A DNA stretch of 64,000 nucleotides from Erythrobacter sp. HL-111 (GTDB lineage: Bacteria > Pseudomonadota > Alphaproteobacteria > Sphingomonadales > Sphingomonadaceae). This document shows positions 1 to 9,200 of the stretch, piece after piece (position 1 is the first letter of the stretch; every line of letters begins with the position of its first letter). The stretch is from positions 558,001 to 622,000 of the forward strand of contig NZ_LT629743.1 of NCBI RefSeq assembly GCF_900105095.1, written 5' to 3'. Both the position numbers and the translations under genes were made by a program. Under the pieces are notes generated by a model, which was given only the letters and a program-made list of their open reading frames with translations, did not search any database and had not been told where the DNA came from.

Positions 1-350
1 GCGCGGCGGCCGTGCTGGGCGTGCTTTCGGCGCTGTCGACCGGCGCGCTCGCGGGGTTCCATCCCCTGGGCTTCATCCCCTTGTTCGAGGGGCTGGGCAT
101 CCTCGACCTGCTCGATTCCTTCACCGGCAAGCTGACCATGCCGATCGGGGCGCTGCTTACCTCGGTTTTCGTCGGCTGGGTAGTCTCGCGCCGCCTGCTC
201 GACGAGGAAAGCGGGCTCGGCGGCGGGGTGCACCGGTTCTGGCTTTTCCTGGTGCGCTGGTTCTGCCCCCTGATGCTGGCGCTGATCCTCGTTAGCGGGA
301 TCTTCCCCGAGACGACGGCGCGGCTCTTCGCGACGCTCGGCGCGGGGTAG
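1..350 (+). CDS. sodium-dependent transporter (neurotransmitter:sodium symporter family), C-terminal part
   Basis: The gene enters from before the window, so only the last 115 residues are seen, read in the frame that starts at base 3. Three hydrophobic segments are visible: a first around LGVLSALSTGALAGF, a second at MPIGALLTSVFVGWVVSRR, and a last one at WFCPLMLALILVSGIF. The MPIGALLTSVFVGW stretch and the closing helix resemble the C-terminal helices of bacterial SNF/LeuT-type symporters, which import amino acids or similar solutes with sodium. The substrate cannot be told from this end. The stop is TAG at 348-350. Confidence 0.75.
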   Translation, partial: AAAVLGVLSALSTGALAGFHPLGFIPLFEGLGILDLLDSFTGKLTMPIGALLTSVFVGWVVSRRLLDEESGLGGGVHRFWLFLVRWFCPLMLALILVSGIFPETTARLFATLGAG

Positions 351-394
351 TTGCAGCGCGCGGGGACGGGCGCGACGAGCGCGCTTGCAATCGC

Positions 395-408
395 GTTCCA
401 CGTGGAAC
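395..408. other. parS-like perfect palindrome
   Basis: GTTCCACGTGGAAC is a perfect 14-base palindrome. With its flanks (C at 394, A at 409) it matches the ParB-binding parS consensus TGTTYCACGTGRAACA at 15 of 16 positions. Its right half shares GAAC with the LexA box at 405-419. Real ParB binding is not shown. The palindrome could also be an unrelated regulator site of the imuA promoter. Confidence 0.4.
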
Positions 409-419
409 ATAATGGGAAC
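405..419 (+). promoter_or_regulatory. LexA (SOS) box upstream of imuA
   Basis: GAACATAATGGGAAC fits the alphaproteobacterial LexA operator GAAC-N7-GAAC (the complement of GTTC-N7-GTTC). It ends 40 bases before the imuA ATG, a normal place for a promoter operator, and imuA is a known SOS gene in this class. Confidence 0.85.
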
Positions 420-459
420 ACAAGGGCTCCCCGCGAGTCCTTTGCGATGAGCAGTTCCC

Positions 460-1332
460 ATGACCCGATCCGCATTCCTCGACCGAGCTTCGGCGTTCCG
501 CGCCTTTCCCGTCCCCGCCCGCCCGCGCGGGGGAGGGGCGGCCGCGCGCCTGTCGGCCGGCGATCCTGTCCCTTGCGCGCTCCGGCGGGAGAACCGCTGG
601 CGACCGGGCCTTGCCCGGCAGCCGCTCCACAGCGAGATCTTCGCCTGCGCCGGCGATGCGAGCGGGGCGGGCTTCGCACTGGCGCTAGCCCGCGATGCGC
701 TCGCCGCCGCGGCCGCCGTGCCCGACCGGCTCGCCGAACCGCATGACCGGCGTCACGTCCTGTGGGTGCAGGACGCGCGCGCGATCGAGCGGGGCGGGCG
801 GCCCTATCTCCACGGCCTGCCGCGCGACCTGCAAGGTCGGCTGATCCACGTCGCCGCGCGCACGCCCGAAGACGCGCTGTTCGCGCTGGAGGAGGGGCTG
901 CGCTGCCGCGAACTTGCCTGCGTGATCGGGGAAATCGCGGGCAATCCGCGCAGCCTCGATTTCACCGCCTCGCGCCGGCTCAGCCTGACGGCGGAGAAGC
1001 ACGGCATCGCGCTGTGGCTGGTCCGGCTCGATGCCGAGGCCGATCTCTCCTCGGCGCGGATGCGCTGGCGGGTGGGGCCGGCGCCTTCCGCCCGCCCGCG
1101 CTGGAACGGCGATGCGCCCGGCGCTGCAGCGTGGTCTGCCGAACTGTTCCGCGCGCGCTCCCACATTCCCGGAACATGGACCCTTCGCGATGACGACGGA
1201 CGCCTCCGCACCGACCGCCCCCTCCGCCCCGAAAGCCGCGCCAGCAACGACGCACCGCCCGCCCCGCCGGATCCTCGCCCTGTGGTGCGAGCGACTTTCG
1301 GTCGATCGCTGGCGGCTCGGGCCAGGGCTTGA
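460..1332 (+). CDS. imuA: ImuA, RecA-like mutasome accessory protein
   Basis: A 290-residue protein with the layout of ImuA, the SulA/RecA-like accessory factor of the ImuA-ImuB-DnaE2 translesion mutasome. In this class it binds RecA and ImuB and supports damage-induced mutagenesis. Family-like stretches include HVLWVQDARAIERGGRPYLHGL and LACVIGEIAGNPRSLDFTASRRL (about residues 100-170). The start is the ATG after the LexA box, so the gene should be damage-inducible. Its last 143 bases overlap the proposed imuB start in another frame. The low-complexity tail after about residue 240 may be an extension set by that overlap. Confidence 0.85.
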   Translation: MTRSAFLDRASAFRAFPVPARPRGGGAAARLSAGDPVPCALRRENRWRPGLARQPLHSEIFACAGDASGAGFALALARDALAAAAAVPDRLAEPHDRRHVLWVQDARAIERGGRPYLHGLPRDLQGRLIHVAARTPEDALFALEEGLRCRELACVIGEIAGNPRSLDFTASRRLSLTAEKHGIALWLVRLDAEADLSSARMRWRVGPAPSARPRWNGDAPGAAAWSAELFRARSHIPGTWTLRDDDGRLRTDRPLRPESRASNDAPPAPPDPRPVVRATFGRSLAARARA

Positions 1333-2860
1333 AAGAGGCGAGGGCGCGGACGGCGAACCCACCGCGCTGATCACCGAAACCGCGCACGGTCCCCGCATCG
1401 CCGCTGTCAACGACGCGGGCCGCGCCGCCGGGGTGGTGCCCGGCACCATGCTCGCCGACGCGCGGACCGTCTGCCCTTCCGTCCGCACCGCGCCGGCGGA
1501 CCCGGCGGGCGATCTCGCCTTTCTCGAGAAGCTCGCGGTCTGGGCACAGCGCTGGGGCCCGTGGAGCGCGCTCGACGCGCCCGATGGCTTGCTGGTCGAT
1601 GTGACCGCGGTCGCGCACCTGTTCGGCGGGGAGGTGCGCCTGCTCGCCGATGTCGAAGCGGCCTGCACCGCGCGCGGCCTCGCGGTGCGCTGCGCGATCG
1701 CGCCGACGGCGGGCGCGGCCTGGGCGCTCGCGCATTACGGGGCCGGGCGCGCGATCGCGGGGCCTGATGACGATCTCCTCGCCCGGCTCGCCGACCTGCC
1801 GGTGGCGGCGCTGCGGCTCGACGAGGACGTGCTGACCGTGCTGCGGCGCCTTGGCCTGAAACGGCTCGGAGAACTCGCGGGCGTTGCGGGTAGCGGCGCG
1901 GGCGGAGAGGGCGAAGCCGCCTCGCGCGATGCGATCCAGCGCCGCTTCCGCAACCGCAGGTCGCCCGCCGCCAACCCGCTCATCCGGCTCGACCAGCTGC
2001 TCGGCCGCGTCCCCGAACCGCTCCTGCCGGTGGTCCCGCGCGCCATGCCGCTCGTCCAGCGCCGCCTTGTCGAACCGATCCGCCATCGCGACCTGCTCGA
2101 CCGGGTCCTTGCCGACCTCGCGCAGGACATGGCGCGCGAACTCGAGGGGCGGGGCGAGGGCGCACGGCGGCTCGAGATCGCGCTGTGGCGGGTCGATGGC
2201 GAGGTGATCGCGCGCCGTCTCGAACTCGCCGCCGCGACGCGCGATCCGGATCACGTCATCCGCCTGTTTTCCGCCAAGCTCGACGATGTCGATGCGGGAT
2301 TCGGGATCGAGACGGTGCGCCTCGGCGCGAGCTGGGCCGAACCGCTCGCGCTCGAACAGGGCGAGATCGAACGGTCCGCCGAAAACCGCGGCACCTCGCT
2401 CGCCGCCTGCATCGACAGGCTGACCGTGCGGCTCGGGAGCGAGGCCGTGCGCCGCCCCGTCCCGCGCGCGAGCCACCTGCCGGAACGCGCGCAAGGCTGG
2501 CAGGGTCCGCTCGAACCCGCCGCGCCGCAGCAGGGAATGCTCGAATTCCACCAGCGCCCCCTGAAACTGCTGGACCGGCCGGAACGGATCGCGGTGCTCT
2601 ACGCCTCGCCCGACGGCTTTCCCCAGCGCTTTCGCTGGCGGGGGCAAGTGCGCGAGGTCGCCCGGGTCGAGGGGCCGGAACGGATCGCGCCCGAATGGTG
2701 GCGCGAACGTTCGAGCGCGCGGCTACGCGACTATTACCGGATCGAGGACGAGACCGGGCGGCGCTACTGGATCTACCGCCACGGCATCGCCGGGGACGGG
2801 CGCGGCGGGGACCGGCAGGGGCGCGCGCCCGACTGGTACCTCCAGGGCCTGTATGCCTGA
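1190..2860 (+). CDS. imuB: ImuB, Y-family polymerase-like mutasome hub
   Basis: A 556-residue protein from the ATG at 1190. A longer frame reaches back to 1031, but its N-terminus is unlike the family. The sequence becomes ImuB-like at RRILALWCERLSVDRW, and the body has the Y-family palm and little-finger order. ImuB proteins have lost the catalytic acids of true Y-family polymerases and act as a hub joining ImuA, DnaE2 and the beta clamp. Here too the usual acidic N-terminal motif is replaced by LWCERLSVDR. Its start lies inside imuA, so the two are translated from one LexA-controlled message. The C-terminus ends in a family-like RYWIYRHG and DWYLQGLYA. Confidence 0.88.
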   Translation: MTTDASAPTAPSAPKAAPATTHRPPRRILALWCERLSVDRWRLGPGLERGEGADGEPTALITETAHGPRIAAVNDAGRAAGVVPGTMLADARTVCPSVRTAPADPAGDLAFLEKLAVWAQRWGPWSALDAPDGLLVDVTAVAHLFGGEVRLLADVEAACTARGLAVRCAIAPTAGAAWALAHYGAGRAIAGPDDDLLARLADLPVAALRLDEDVLTVLRRLGLKRLGELAGVAGSGAGGEGEAASRDAIQRRFRNRRSPAANPLIRLDQLLGRVPEPLLPVVPRAMPLVQRRLVEPIRHRDLLDRVLADLAQDMARELEGRGEGARRLEIALWRVDGEVIARRLELAAATRDPDHVIRLFSAKLDDVDAGFGIETVRLGASWAEPLALEQGEIERSAENRGTSLAACIDRLTVRLGSEAVRRPVPRASHLPERAQGWQGPLEPAAPQQGMLEFHQRPLKLLDRPERIAVLYASPDGFPQRFRWRGQVREVARVEGPERIAPEWWRERSSARLRDYYRIEDETGRRYWIYRHGIAGDGRGGDRQGRAPDWYLQGLYA

Positions 2861-2920
2861 TCTTTCCCGAGGCCCCGCGTCAGTATTCCCTTAGGGTTTA
2901 TGGGTTAACCGCAAGAGGCC

Positions 2921-3259
2921 ATGAACCTGCACTCGATCACCCGAACGTCGGAACGCCGGCCGCTCAGCCTCGTCGTGCGCGGCCGCGTGCGCTCGCGCCC
3001 GGTCTTCGTCGACCTGATCGACATTTCCGAAGGCGGCTGCAAGATCCGCGGCACGCAGGGCTTCGCCAGCATCGGTGATCGGGTGGTGATGAAGGTCGGC
3101 GGCGTCAACGCCCCGCTCGGCACGATCGCCTGGGTCGAGGGACGCATCGCCGGCGTCGCATTCGAAGGCCAGATGCACAGCGCCGTGCTCGACTACCTGT
3201 GCCAGGCGCAGGGCGCCTCGGCCGCGCCGGTAGAGCGGGACGCGCTGCGCCACCTGTGA
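2921..3259 (+). CDS. PilZ domain protein
   Basis: A 112-residue soluble protein starting MNLHSITRTSERRPLSLVVRGRVRSRP. The early RxxxR-like arginines (TSERR), then DLIDISEGGCKIRG and the later KVGGVNAPLGTIAWVEGRIAGVAF, match the single-domain PilZ fold that binds cyclic di-GMP or has lost that ability. The second PilZ motif (D/N)xSxxG is seen as DISEGG. It sits 60 bases after imuB on the same strand but has no evident part in DNA repair. It may be read through from imuB or have its own promoter. Confidence 0.75.
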   Translation: MNLHSITRTSERRPLSLVVRGRVRSRPVFVDLIDISEGGCKIRGTQGFASIGDRVVMKVGGVNAPLGTIAWVEGRIAGVAFEGQMHSAVLDYLCQAQGASAAPVERDALRHL

Positions 3260-3332
3260 TCGCCCGCTCGCGCGGTCCCGGCACCGCCTGTCCGGGCAGG
3301 TTGCAAAGAAAGCACTGGAGCGAGCCGGGTTG

Positions 3333-3347
3333 GAACATATATGGAAC
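3333..3347 (+). promoter_or_regulatory. LexA (SOS) box upstream of the radical SAM gene
   Basis: GAACATATATGGAAC fits GAAC-N7-GAAC exactly and is close in sequence to the box at 405-419. It ends 14 bases before the ATG at 3362. An upstream ATG at 3341 falls inside the box and is therefore an unlikely start. Confidence 0.85.
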
Positions 3348-3361
3348 ATACAAGGTGTTCC

Positions 3362-4603
3362 ATGGCCCAGCAGCTCTCGCTCAGACAGAAACTCGAAATC
3401 CTCGCCGATGCGGCGAAATATGATGCGTCCTGCGCCTCGTCCGGGACGGCGAAGAAGAATTCGGTCGGCGGAAAGGGTGTCGGCTCGACCGAGGGGATGG
3501 GCATCTGCCACGCCTATGCCCCCGACGGGCGCTGCATCTCGCTGCTGAAGATCCTGCTGACCAATCACTGCATCTTCGACTGCCATTACTGCATCAACCG
3601 CAAGAGCTCCAACGTGGCCCGCGCGCGCTTCACCCCGCAGGAAGTCGCCGATCTCACGCTGTCCTTCTACAAGCGCAACTATATCGAGGGGCTGTTTCTC
3701 TCCTCCGGCATCGTGAAGAGCGCGAACCACACGATGGAGCAGCTGATCGAGGCCGCCCGGATCCTGCGCGAGGAACACGATTTTCGCGGCTACATCCATT
3801 TGAAGACCATTCCCGAGGCCGATGCCGAGCTGATCCATGCAGCGGGGCTTCATGCCGATCGCGTCTCGATCAATGTCGAACTGCCGACCGACAGCGGGCT
3901 CACCCGGCTCGCGCCCGACAAGAACGCCCGCCAGATCGAGGGCGCGATGGACCGCACCAAGGCGCGCATCCTCCAGGCGAAGGACGAGCGCAAACGCTTC
4001 CGCCATGCGCCGCGCTTCGCGCCCGCGGGCCAGTCGACCCAGATGATCGTCGGCGCGGACGGGGCGAGCGATGTCGAGATCGTGGGCCGGGCGAGCGCGC
4101 TTTACGGCAATTTCGGCCTGAGGCGGGTCTATTACAGCGCCTTCTCGCCGATCCCCGATGCCTCCGCCGTCCTGCCGCTGAAGCGGCCGCCGCTGATCCG
4201 CGAACATCGGCTCTACCAGTCGGACTGGCTGATGCGGTTCTACGGCTATGCGCCCGCCGAGGTGGCCGAGGCGGCTGAGCAGGACGGCAACCTCCCGCTC
4301 GACATCGATCCCAAGCTCGCCTGGGCGCTTAAGTTCCGCGAGCGTTTCCCGGTCGATGTCAATCGCGCCGGACGCGAGGAATTGCTGCGCGTGCCGGGGC
4401 TGGGCACGAAGGCCGTGGCGAAGATCCTCGCCGCGCGGCGGCACCGCACGCTGCGATTGGACGATCTTGCGCGGCTTACCCAGTCCATCGCCAAGGTCCG
4501 CCCCTTCCTCGTCGCGGCCGACTGGCGGCCGACGCGGCTGACCGACCGGGCGGATTTGAGGGCCATGCTGGCGCCGAAGCAGGAACAGCTGGAGCTGTTC
4601 TGA
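3362..4603 (+). CDS. putative DNA modification/repair radical SAM protein
   Basis: A 413-residue protein. The start ATG at 3362 follows an AAGG Shine-Dalgarno at 3353-3356. Cysteines C70-x3-C74-x2-C77 in CIFDCHYCINR form the iron-sulfur site of radical SAM enzymes. The C-terminus (about residues 333-365, VDVNRAGREELLRVPGLGTK and following) is a helix-hairpin-helix DNA-binding unit. This matches the family defined as a radical SAM partner of uracil-DNA glycosylase-like proteins (TIGR03916 type), whose reaction is unknown. It is directly followed by the UdgX gene and preceded by a LexA box, which supports a damage-response role. Confidence 0.85.
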   Translation: MAQQLSLRQKLEILADAAKYDASCASSGTAKKNSVGGKGVGSTEGMGICHAYAPDGRCISLLKILLTNHCIFDCHYCINRKSSNVARARFTPQEVADLTLSFYKRNYIEGLFLSSGIVKSANHTMEQLIEAARILREEHDFRGYIHLKTIPEADAELIHAAGLHADRVSINVELPTDSGLTRLAPDKNARQIEGAMDRTKARILQAKDERKRFRHAPRFAPAGQSTQMIVGADGASDVEIVGRASALYGNFGLRRVYYSAFSPIPDASAVLPLKRPPLIREHRLYQSDWLMRFYGYAPAEVAEAAEQDGNLPLDIDPKLAWALKFRERFPVDVNRAGREELLRVPGLGTKAVAKILAARRHRTLRLDDLARLTQSIAKVRPFLVAADWRPTRLTDRADLRAMLAPKQEQLELF

Positions 4604-4613
4604 TGGGTTTGGT

Positions 4614-4782
4614 TTCTCGCAGAGACGCAGAGAAAAGGGAGGCACAGAGAAGTTTGGTGCTCGCGGCGAAGACGCTTTCCTCCCTTGGCCTTTCGGCTGG
4701 TCCAGAAGTTGCAGAGGACGAAAATGCCTTCGGCAAGCACAGCATCTCTGTGTCTTTCTTCTCCTCTGCGCCTCTGCGAGAA
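4614..4782. repeat. MITE-like element with long terminal inverted repeats
   Basis: Bases 4614-4650 and 4745-4782 are inverted copies. Both arms open with TTCTCGCAGAGRCGCAGAG, continue with a purine-rich spacer of 10 or 11 bases and close with CACAGAGA. The roughly 94 bases between the arms carry no convincing gene. It fills nearly all the space between the radical SAM stop and the udgX start. No target duplication is obvious. It could instead act as an RNA hairpin in the operon message. Confidence 0.7.
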
Positions 4783-4802
4783 GCCCCTTCTTTGAGCACA
4801 TC

Positions 4803-6248
4803 ATGACCGCAATGCAGCACGTCTCCCTCGGCGCGCACTACGTCGTCCATATCCCCGAACCCGACGATTTCGCCTTCTGGCGCGAGCGGGCGCGGGGGCT
4901 GATCCAGTGCGACGTGCCCCCCGACCGCGTCTCTTGGGTGGAGCCGGGCGGGACGGGCGATCTCTTCGCCGCGGAAGGCCCCTCCCGCGGCGAACGCCGC
5001 CTGCCCGTGCCTCCCGAAAGCCCGCGCGAAGTGCGCGCCAGCAAGCGCTTCCTCCAGCTCGCCCGCAAGGCCGCGCTTCATTCCGACCCTTCGCGTTTCG
5101 GCCTGCTTTACCGGATGCTCTGGCGGCTCCAGTCCAATCCCCGTGCGATGGAGGACAAGGCCGATCCCGACGTGCGCCGGATCGAGGAACTCGACAAGGC
5201 GGTGCGGCGCGACGCGCACAAGATGCACGCCTTCGTCCGCTTCCGCGAAGCGAGAACCGAGGACGGCGCCGCGCATTACGTCGCCTGGTTCGAACCCGAT
5301 CATCACATCGTGCGCGCCGAGGCGGGCTTCTTCATGCGCCGTTTCGCCAACATGAACTGGTCGATCCTGACGCCCAGGGGCTGCATCCACTGGGACGGCG
5401 AAACCATGCGCGAAAGCGGCCCCGCGCGGCGCTGCGATGCCCCCGGCGGCGATCCGGTCGAGGAACTGTGGCGCTCCTATTACGCTTCCATATTCAATCC
5501 CGCGCGATTGAAGGTCGGGGCGATGCTCTCCGAAATGCCGCGCAAATACTGGAAGAACCTGCCCGAGGCGGCGCTGATCCCCGATCTCATCGCCGGCGCG
5601 CAGGCGAGGGAAGCGCAGATGGTCGATACCGGAGCGAGGGACATGGGCGAAAAGCCCGAAACACTGGACGCGGTGGCCGCGGCGATCGCGCGCTGCCGTT
5701 CCTGCCCGATCGGCGAACTCGAAAACCGCGCGGTGATGGGCGAGGGACCGCGTTCGGCCCCGCTGATGATCGTCGGCGAACAGCCGGGCGATCAGGAGGA
5801 CGTCAAGGGTCGCCCCTTCGTCGGACCGGCCGGGCAATTGCTCGACGAATATCTTGGGCGCGCCGGGATCGACCGGGGCGCGACCTATGTCACCAATGCG
5901 GTGAAGCACTTCAAATATGTCCCGCGCGGCAAACGCAGGCTTCACCAGTCGCCCGCGGCGAAGGAGATCGACACCTGCCGCTGGTGGCTCGAGGCCGAGC
6001 GCGACCTTGTGAAACCGCGCGTGATCCTCGCGCTGGGCGCAAGCGCGGCGCGCGGCCTCCTCGGCAGGACCGTGAGCATCTCGAAGGTGCGTGGGCAGGC
6101 TCTGCCGATCGAGGGCGGGGCGGAATTGTGGGTGACGGCGCATCCCTCCTACCTCCTGCGCCTCGACGGAGAGGCGCGCGCAAAACAGGCGGCGCTGTTC
6201 GAGGCGGACCTTGCTGCGGTGAGGGAGCGGCTCGGGGAATTGGCATGA
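4803..6248 (+). CDS. udgX: UdgX-type uracil-DNA glycosylase with N-terminal DUF4130 domain
   Basis: A 481-residue fusion. Residues 1 to about 270 form a DUF4130-like domain (TIGR03915 type: YVVHIPEPDDFAFWRERARG, then FMRRFANMNWSILTPRG). The rest is a family-4-like uracil-DNA glycosylase with motif A GEQPGDQED at 325-333 and cysteines CRSC near residue 300 for the iron-sulfur cluster. The KRRLHQS loop (K377 to S383) is the UdgX hallmark: its histidine, here H381, bonds covalently to the abasic sugar after uracil removal in characterised UdgX. It lies between the radical SAM gene and dnaE2, so it is probably SOS-induced through the LexA box at 3333. Confidence 0.9.
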   Translation: MTAMQHVSLGAHYVVHIPEPDDFAFWRERARGLIQCDVPPDRVSWVEPGGTGDLFAAEGPSRGERRLPVPPESPREVRASKRFLQLARKAALHSDPSRFGLLYRMLWRLQSNPRAMEDKADPDVRRIEELDKAVRRDAHKMHAFVRFREARTEDGAAHYVAWFEPDHHIVRAEAGFFMRRFANMNWSILTPRGCIHWDGETMRESGPARRCDAPGGDPVEELWRSYYASIFNPARLKVGAMLSEMPRKYWKNLPEAALIPDLIAGAQAREAQMVDTGARDMGEKPETLDAVAAAIARCRSCPIGELENRAVMGEGPRSAPLMIVGEQPGDQEDVKGRPFVGPAGQLLDEYLGRAGIDRGATYVTNAVKHFKYVPRGKRRLHQSPAAKEIDTCRWWLEAERDLVKPRVILALGASAARGLLGRTVSISKVRGQALPIEGGAELWVTAHPSYLLRLDGEARAKQAALFEADLAAVRERLGELA

Positions 6249-6276
6249 CCATCCTCCCCCGGTGGGGGAGGCTTTA

Positions 6277-9200
6277 GTGCCCGAGGCCCCGCTCACGCCC
6301 GAAAAGCGCCGGCTCGAGATCGACCCCGATCTCGTCGAGGCCCCGCCGCGCGCTCCCTTCGTCGAACTGGGCCTGGTCTCCTGCTTCAGCTTCCTGCGCG
6401 GCGCGTCGGATGCGGTCGACCTCGTCCTCACCGCGCGCGCCCTCGGCTATGACGCGATCGGGATCGCCGATGCCAACAGCTTCGCGGGCGTGGTCCGCGT
6501 CCATACCGAGGCCCGGACGCTCAGGCTGCGCCCGGTCATCGGCACGCGGATCGAGACGACCTGCGGCCTCGCCTTTCTCGCCTACCCGCGGGACCGCGCC
6601 GCCTATGGCCGCCTGTGCCGCCTCATCAGCGCCGGGCGGATGCGCACGCTCGAAGGCGAATGGCAGGACAAGGGCGTGTGCGAGATCGACTGCGCCATGC
6701 TCGCCGCCCATGCCGAGGGGAGCGAGCTCATCCTCCTCCCCCCGCGCAACCTCGACGAACGCTTCACGATACCCGCCTGGGCGGGCACTGTCGTGGCGCT
6801 CGACGGAAGCGAACTCGCCGAAACCGTCACCGGAGCGCTGCCGGACCTGCTGCCGCACCTCGCGCGCGGCCTGCCGACCCTGCGCCACATCGCGGCGAGC
6901 TATCTCTATCGCGGCGACGACATCGCCCGGATCGACCGGCTCGACGCACTGGCGCGGGCGAACGGGCTGGGCCTGCTGGCGACGAACGACGTGCATTATC
7001 ACGCGCCCGAACGCCGCCCCCTGCAGGACGTGATGACCGCGTTGCGTCACAAGACCACCGTGGCCGAGGCCGGGCACCTGCTCGACGCCAATGCCGAACG
7101 CCATCTGAAGAGCCCGCAGGAAATGGCGCGCCTGTTCGCCCGCTGGCCGCACGCCATCGCCGCCGCGCGCGCGGTCGCCGATGCCTGCACCTTCAGCCTC
7201 GATGAACTGCGCTACGAATACCCGGAGGAGATCTATCCCGATGGCATGGCCCCGCAGGAATATCTCGAGATCGAGACCTGGGCCGGGGCCGAAAGGCGTT
7301 ACCCGGAGGGCGTGCCCGAAAGCGTCACCGACACGATCGAACGCGAACTGGCGCTGATCGCCAAGCTCGACCTTGCGCGCTATTTCCTCACCATCAAGGA
7401 CATCGTCGATTTCGCGCGCGGCTGCGATCCGCCGATCCTGTGCCAGGGGCGGGGCAGCGCGGCCAATTCCGCCGTGTGCTACTGCCTCGGCATCACCAGC
7501 GTCGATCCGGCCAAGCACCAGCTCCTGTTCGACCGCTTCATTTCCGAGGAGCGCAAGGAACCGCCCGACATCGATGTCGATTTCGAGCATGAGCGGCGCG
7601 AGGAGGTGATCCAGTACATCTACCGCCGCTATGGCCGCCACCGCGCCGGCCTGTGCGCCACGGTGATCCACTACCGCCCGCGCATGGCGATCCGCGAAGT
7701 CGGCAAGGCGATGGGGCTGTCGGAGGACGTGACCGGCGCGCTCGCGCGGACCGTGTGGGGCGGGTGGGGCCGCGAGATTTCCGAGAAGCACGCCGCCGAA
7801 ACCGGGCTCGACGTGACCGACCCGCACCTTCGCCGGGTGCTGAAACTCACCGAGCAGATGATCGGGATGCCGCGTCATCTCTCGCAGCATGTCGGCGGGT
7901 TCATCCTGACCGAGGGCGCGCTCACCGAAACCGTGCCGATCGGCAACGGGGCAATGCCCGATCGCAGCTTCATCGAATGGGACAAGGACGATATCGAGGC
8001 ATTGGGCATCCTCAAGGTCGATGTGCTCGCGCTGGGGATGCTCACCTGCATCAGGAAATGCCTCGATCTGCTGGAAGACCATCACGACCGCCGCCTGACG
8101 CTTGCCACGGTCCCGCGCGAGGACCCGGAAACCTACGCCATGCTGAGGAAGGGCGATTCGCTCGGCGTGTTCCAGGTCGAAAGCCGGGCGCAGATGAACA
8201 TGCTCCCCCGCCTGCGTCCGCGCGAATTTTACGATCTCGTGATCCAGGTCGCGATCGTGCGGCCCGGCCCGATCCAGGGCGACATGGTGCATCCCTACCT
8301 CAAGCGCCGGAGAGGCGCGGAAGCGGTGACGATCCCCGCCCCTTTGCCGCGACACGGCCCGCCCGACGAGCTTTCCAGCATCCTCGGGCGCACGCTGGGC
8401 GTGCCGATCTTCCAGGAACAGGCGATGAAGATCGCGCTCGATGCCGCGAAATTCTCCAGCGCCGAGGCGAACCGCTTGAGGAAGGCGATGGCGACCTTCC
8501 GCAGCCGCGGCATGGTGGACGAACTGCAGGACATGATGGTCGAACGCATGGTGACGCGCGGTTACGACCGCGACTTCGCCGAGCGGTGCTTCAACCAGAT
8601 CCGCGGTTTCGGCGAATACGGCTTTCCCGAAAGCCACGCGGCGAGTTTCGCGCATCTCGTCTACGTGTCGAGCTGGCTCAAATGCCATTTCCCCGCCGCC
8701 TTCGCCTGCGCCCTGCTCAATTCGCAGCCCATGGGGTTCTACGCCCCCGCGCAGATCGTGCGCGATGCGCGCGAGCACGGGGTCGAGGTGCTGCCGGCGG
8801 ACGTGAACCTGAGTGAGTGGGATTGCACGCTGGAACCCCTTCGTCATCCCGGCCTGCGCCAGGATGACGAGGTGAAGGGGAGGGCGGACAGGAACATCGC
8901 CCTCCGCCTCGGCCTGCGCCAGATCGACGGCCTGCCCGAACACGTCGCGGCGCAATTGATCGCGGAGCGCGAGGAGCGCGGCGTCTATGCGGATGTGGCG
9001 AGCCTGCACGAGCGTGCCCGCATCGGCCCGGCCCATGTCGAGCGACTTGCGAGCGCGGATGCCTTCACCTCGCTCGGCCTTTCGCGCCGGCAGGCGTTGT
9101 GGGATGCGAGGAGCCTCGTTTCTGCGCCCGACCTTCCGCTGTTCCGCGCCGCCGCCGAGCGCGAGGAGGGGGCGGAGCGGGCGAAGGTCGCGCTGCCGCA

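Noticed and set aside
2891..4804. Long minus-strand frame opposite the PilZ and radical SAM genes
   Set aside because: It covers two well-supported plus-strand genes and the inverted-repeat element, with no recognisable domain.
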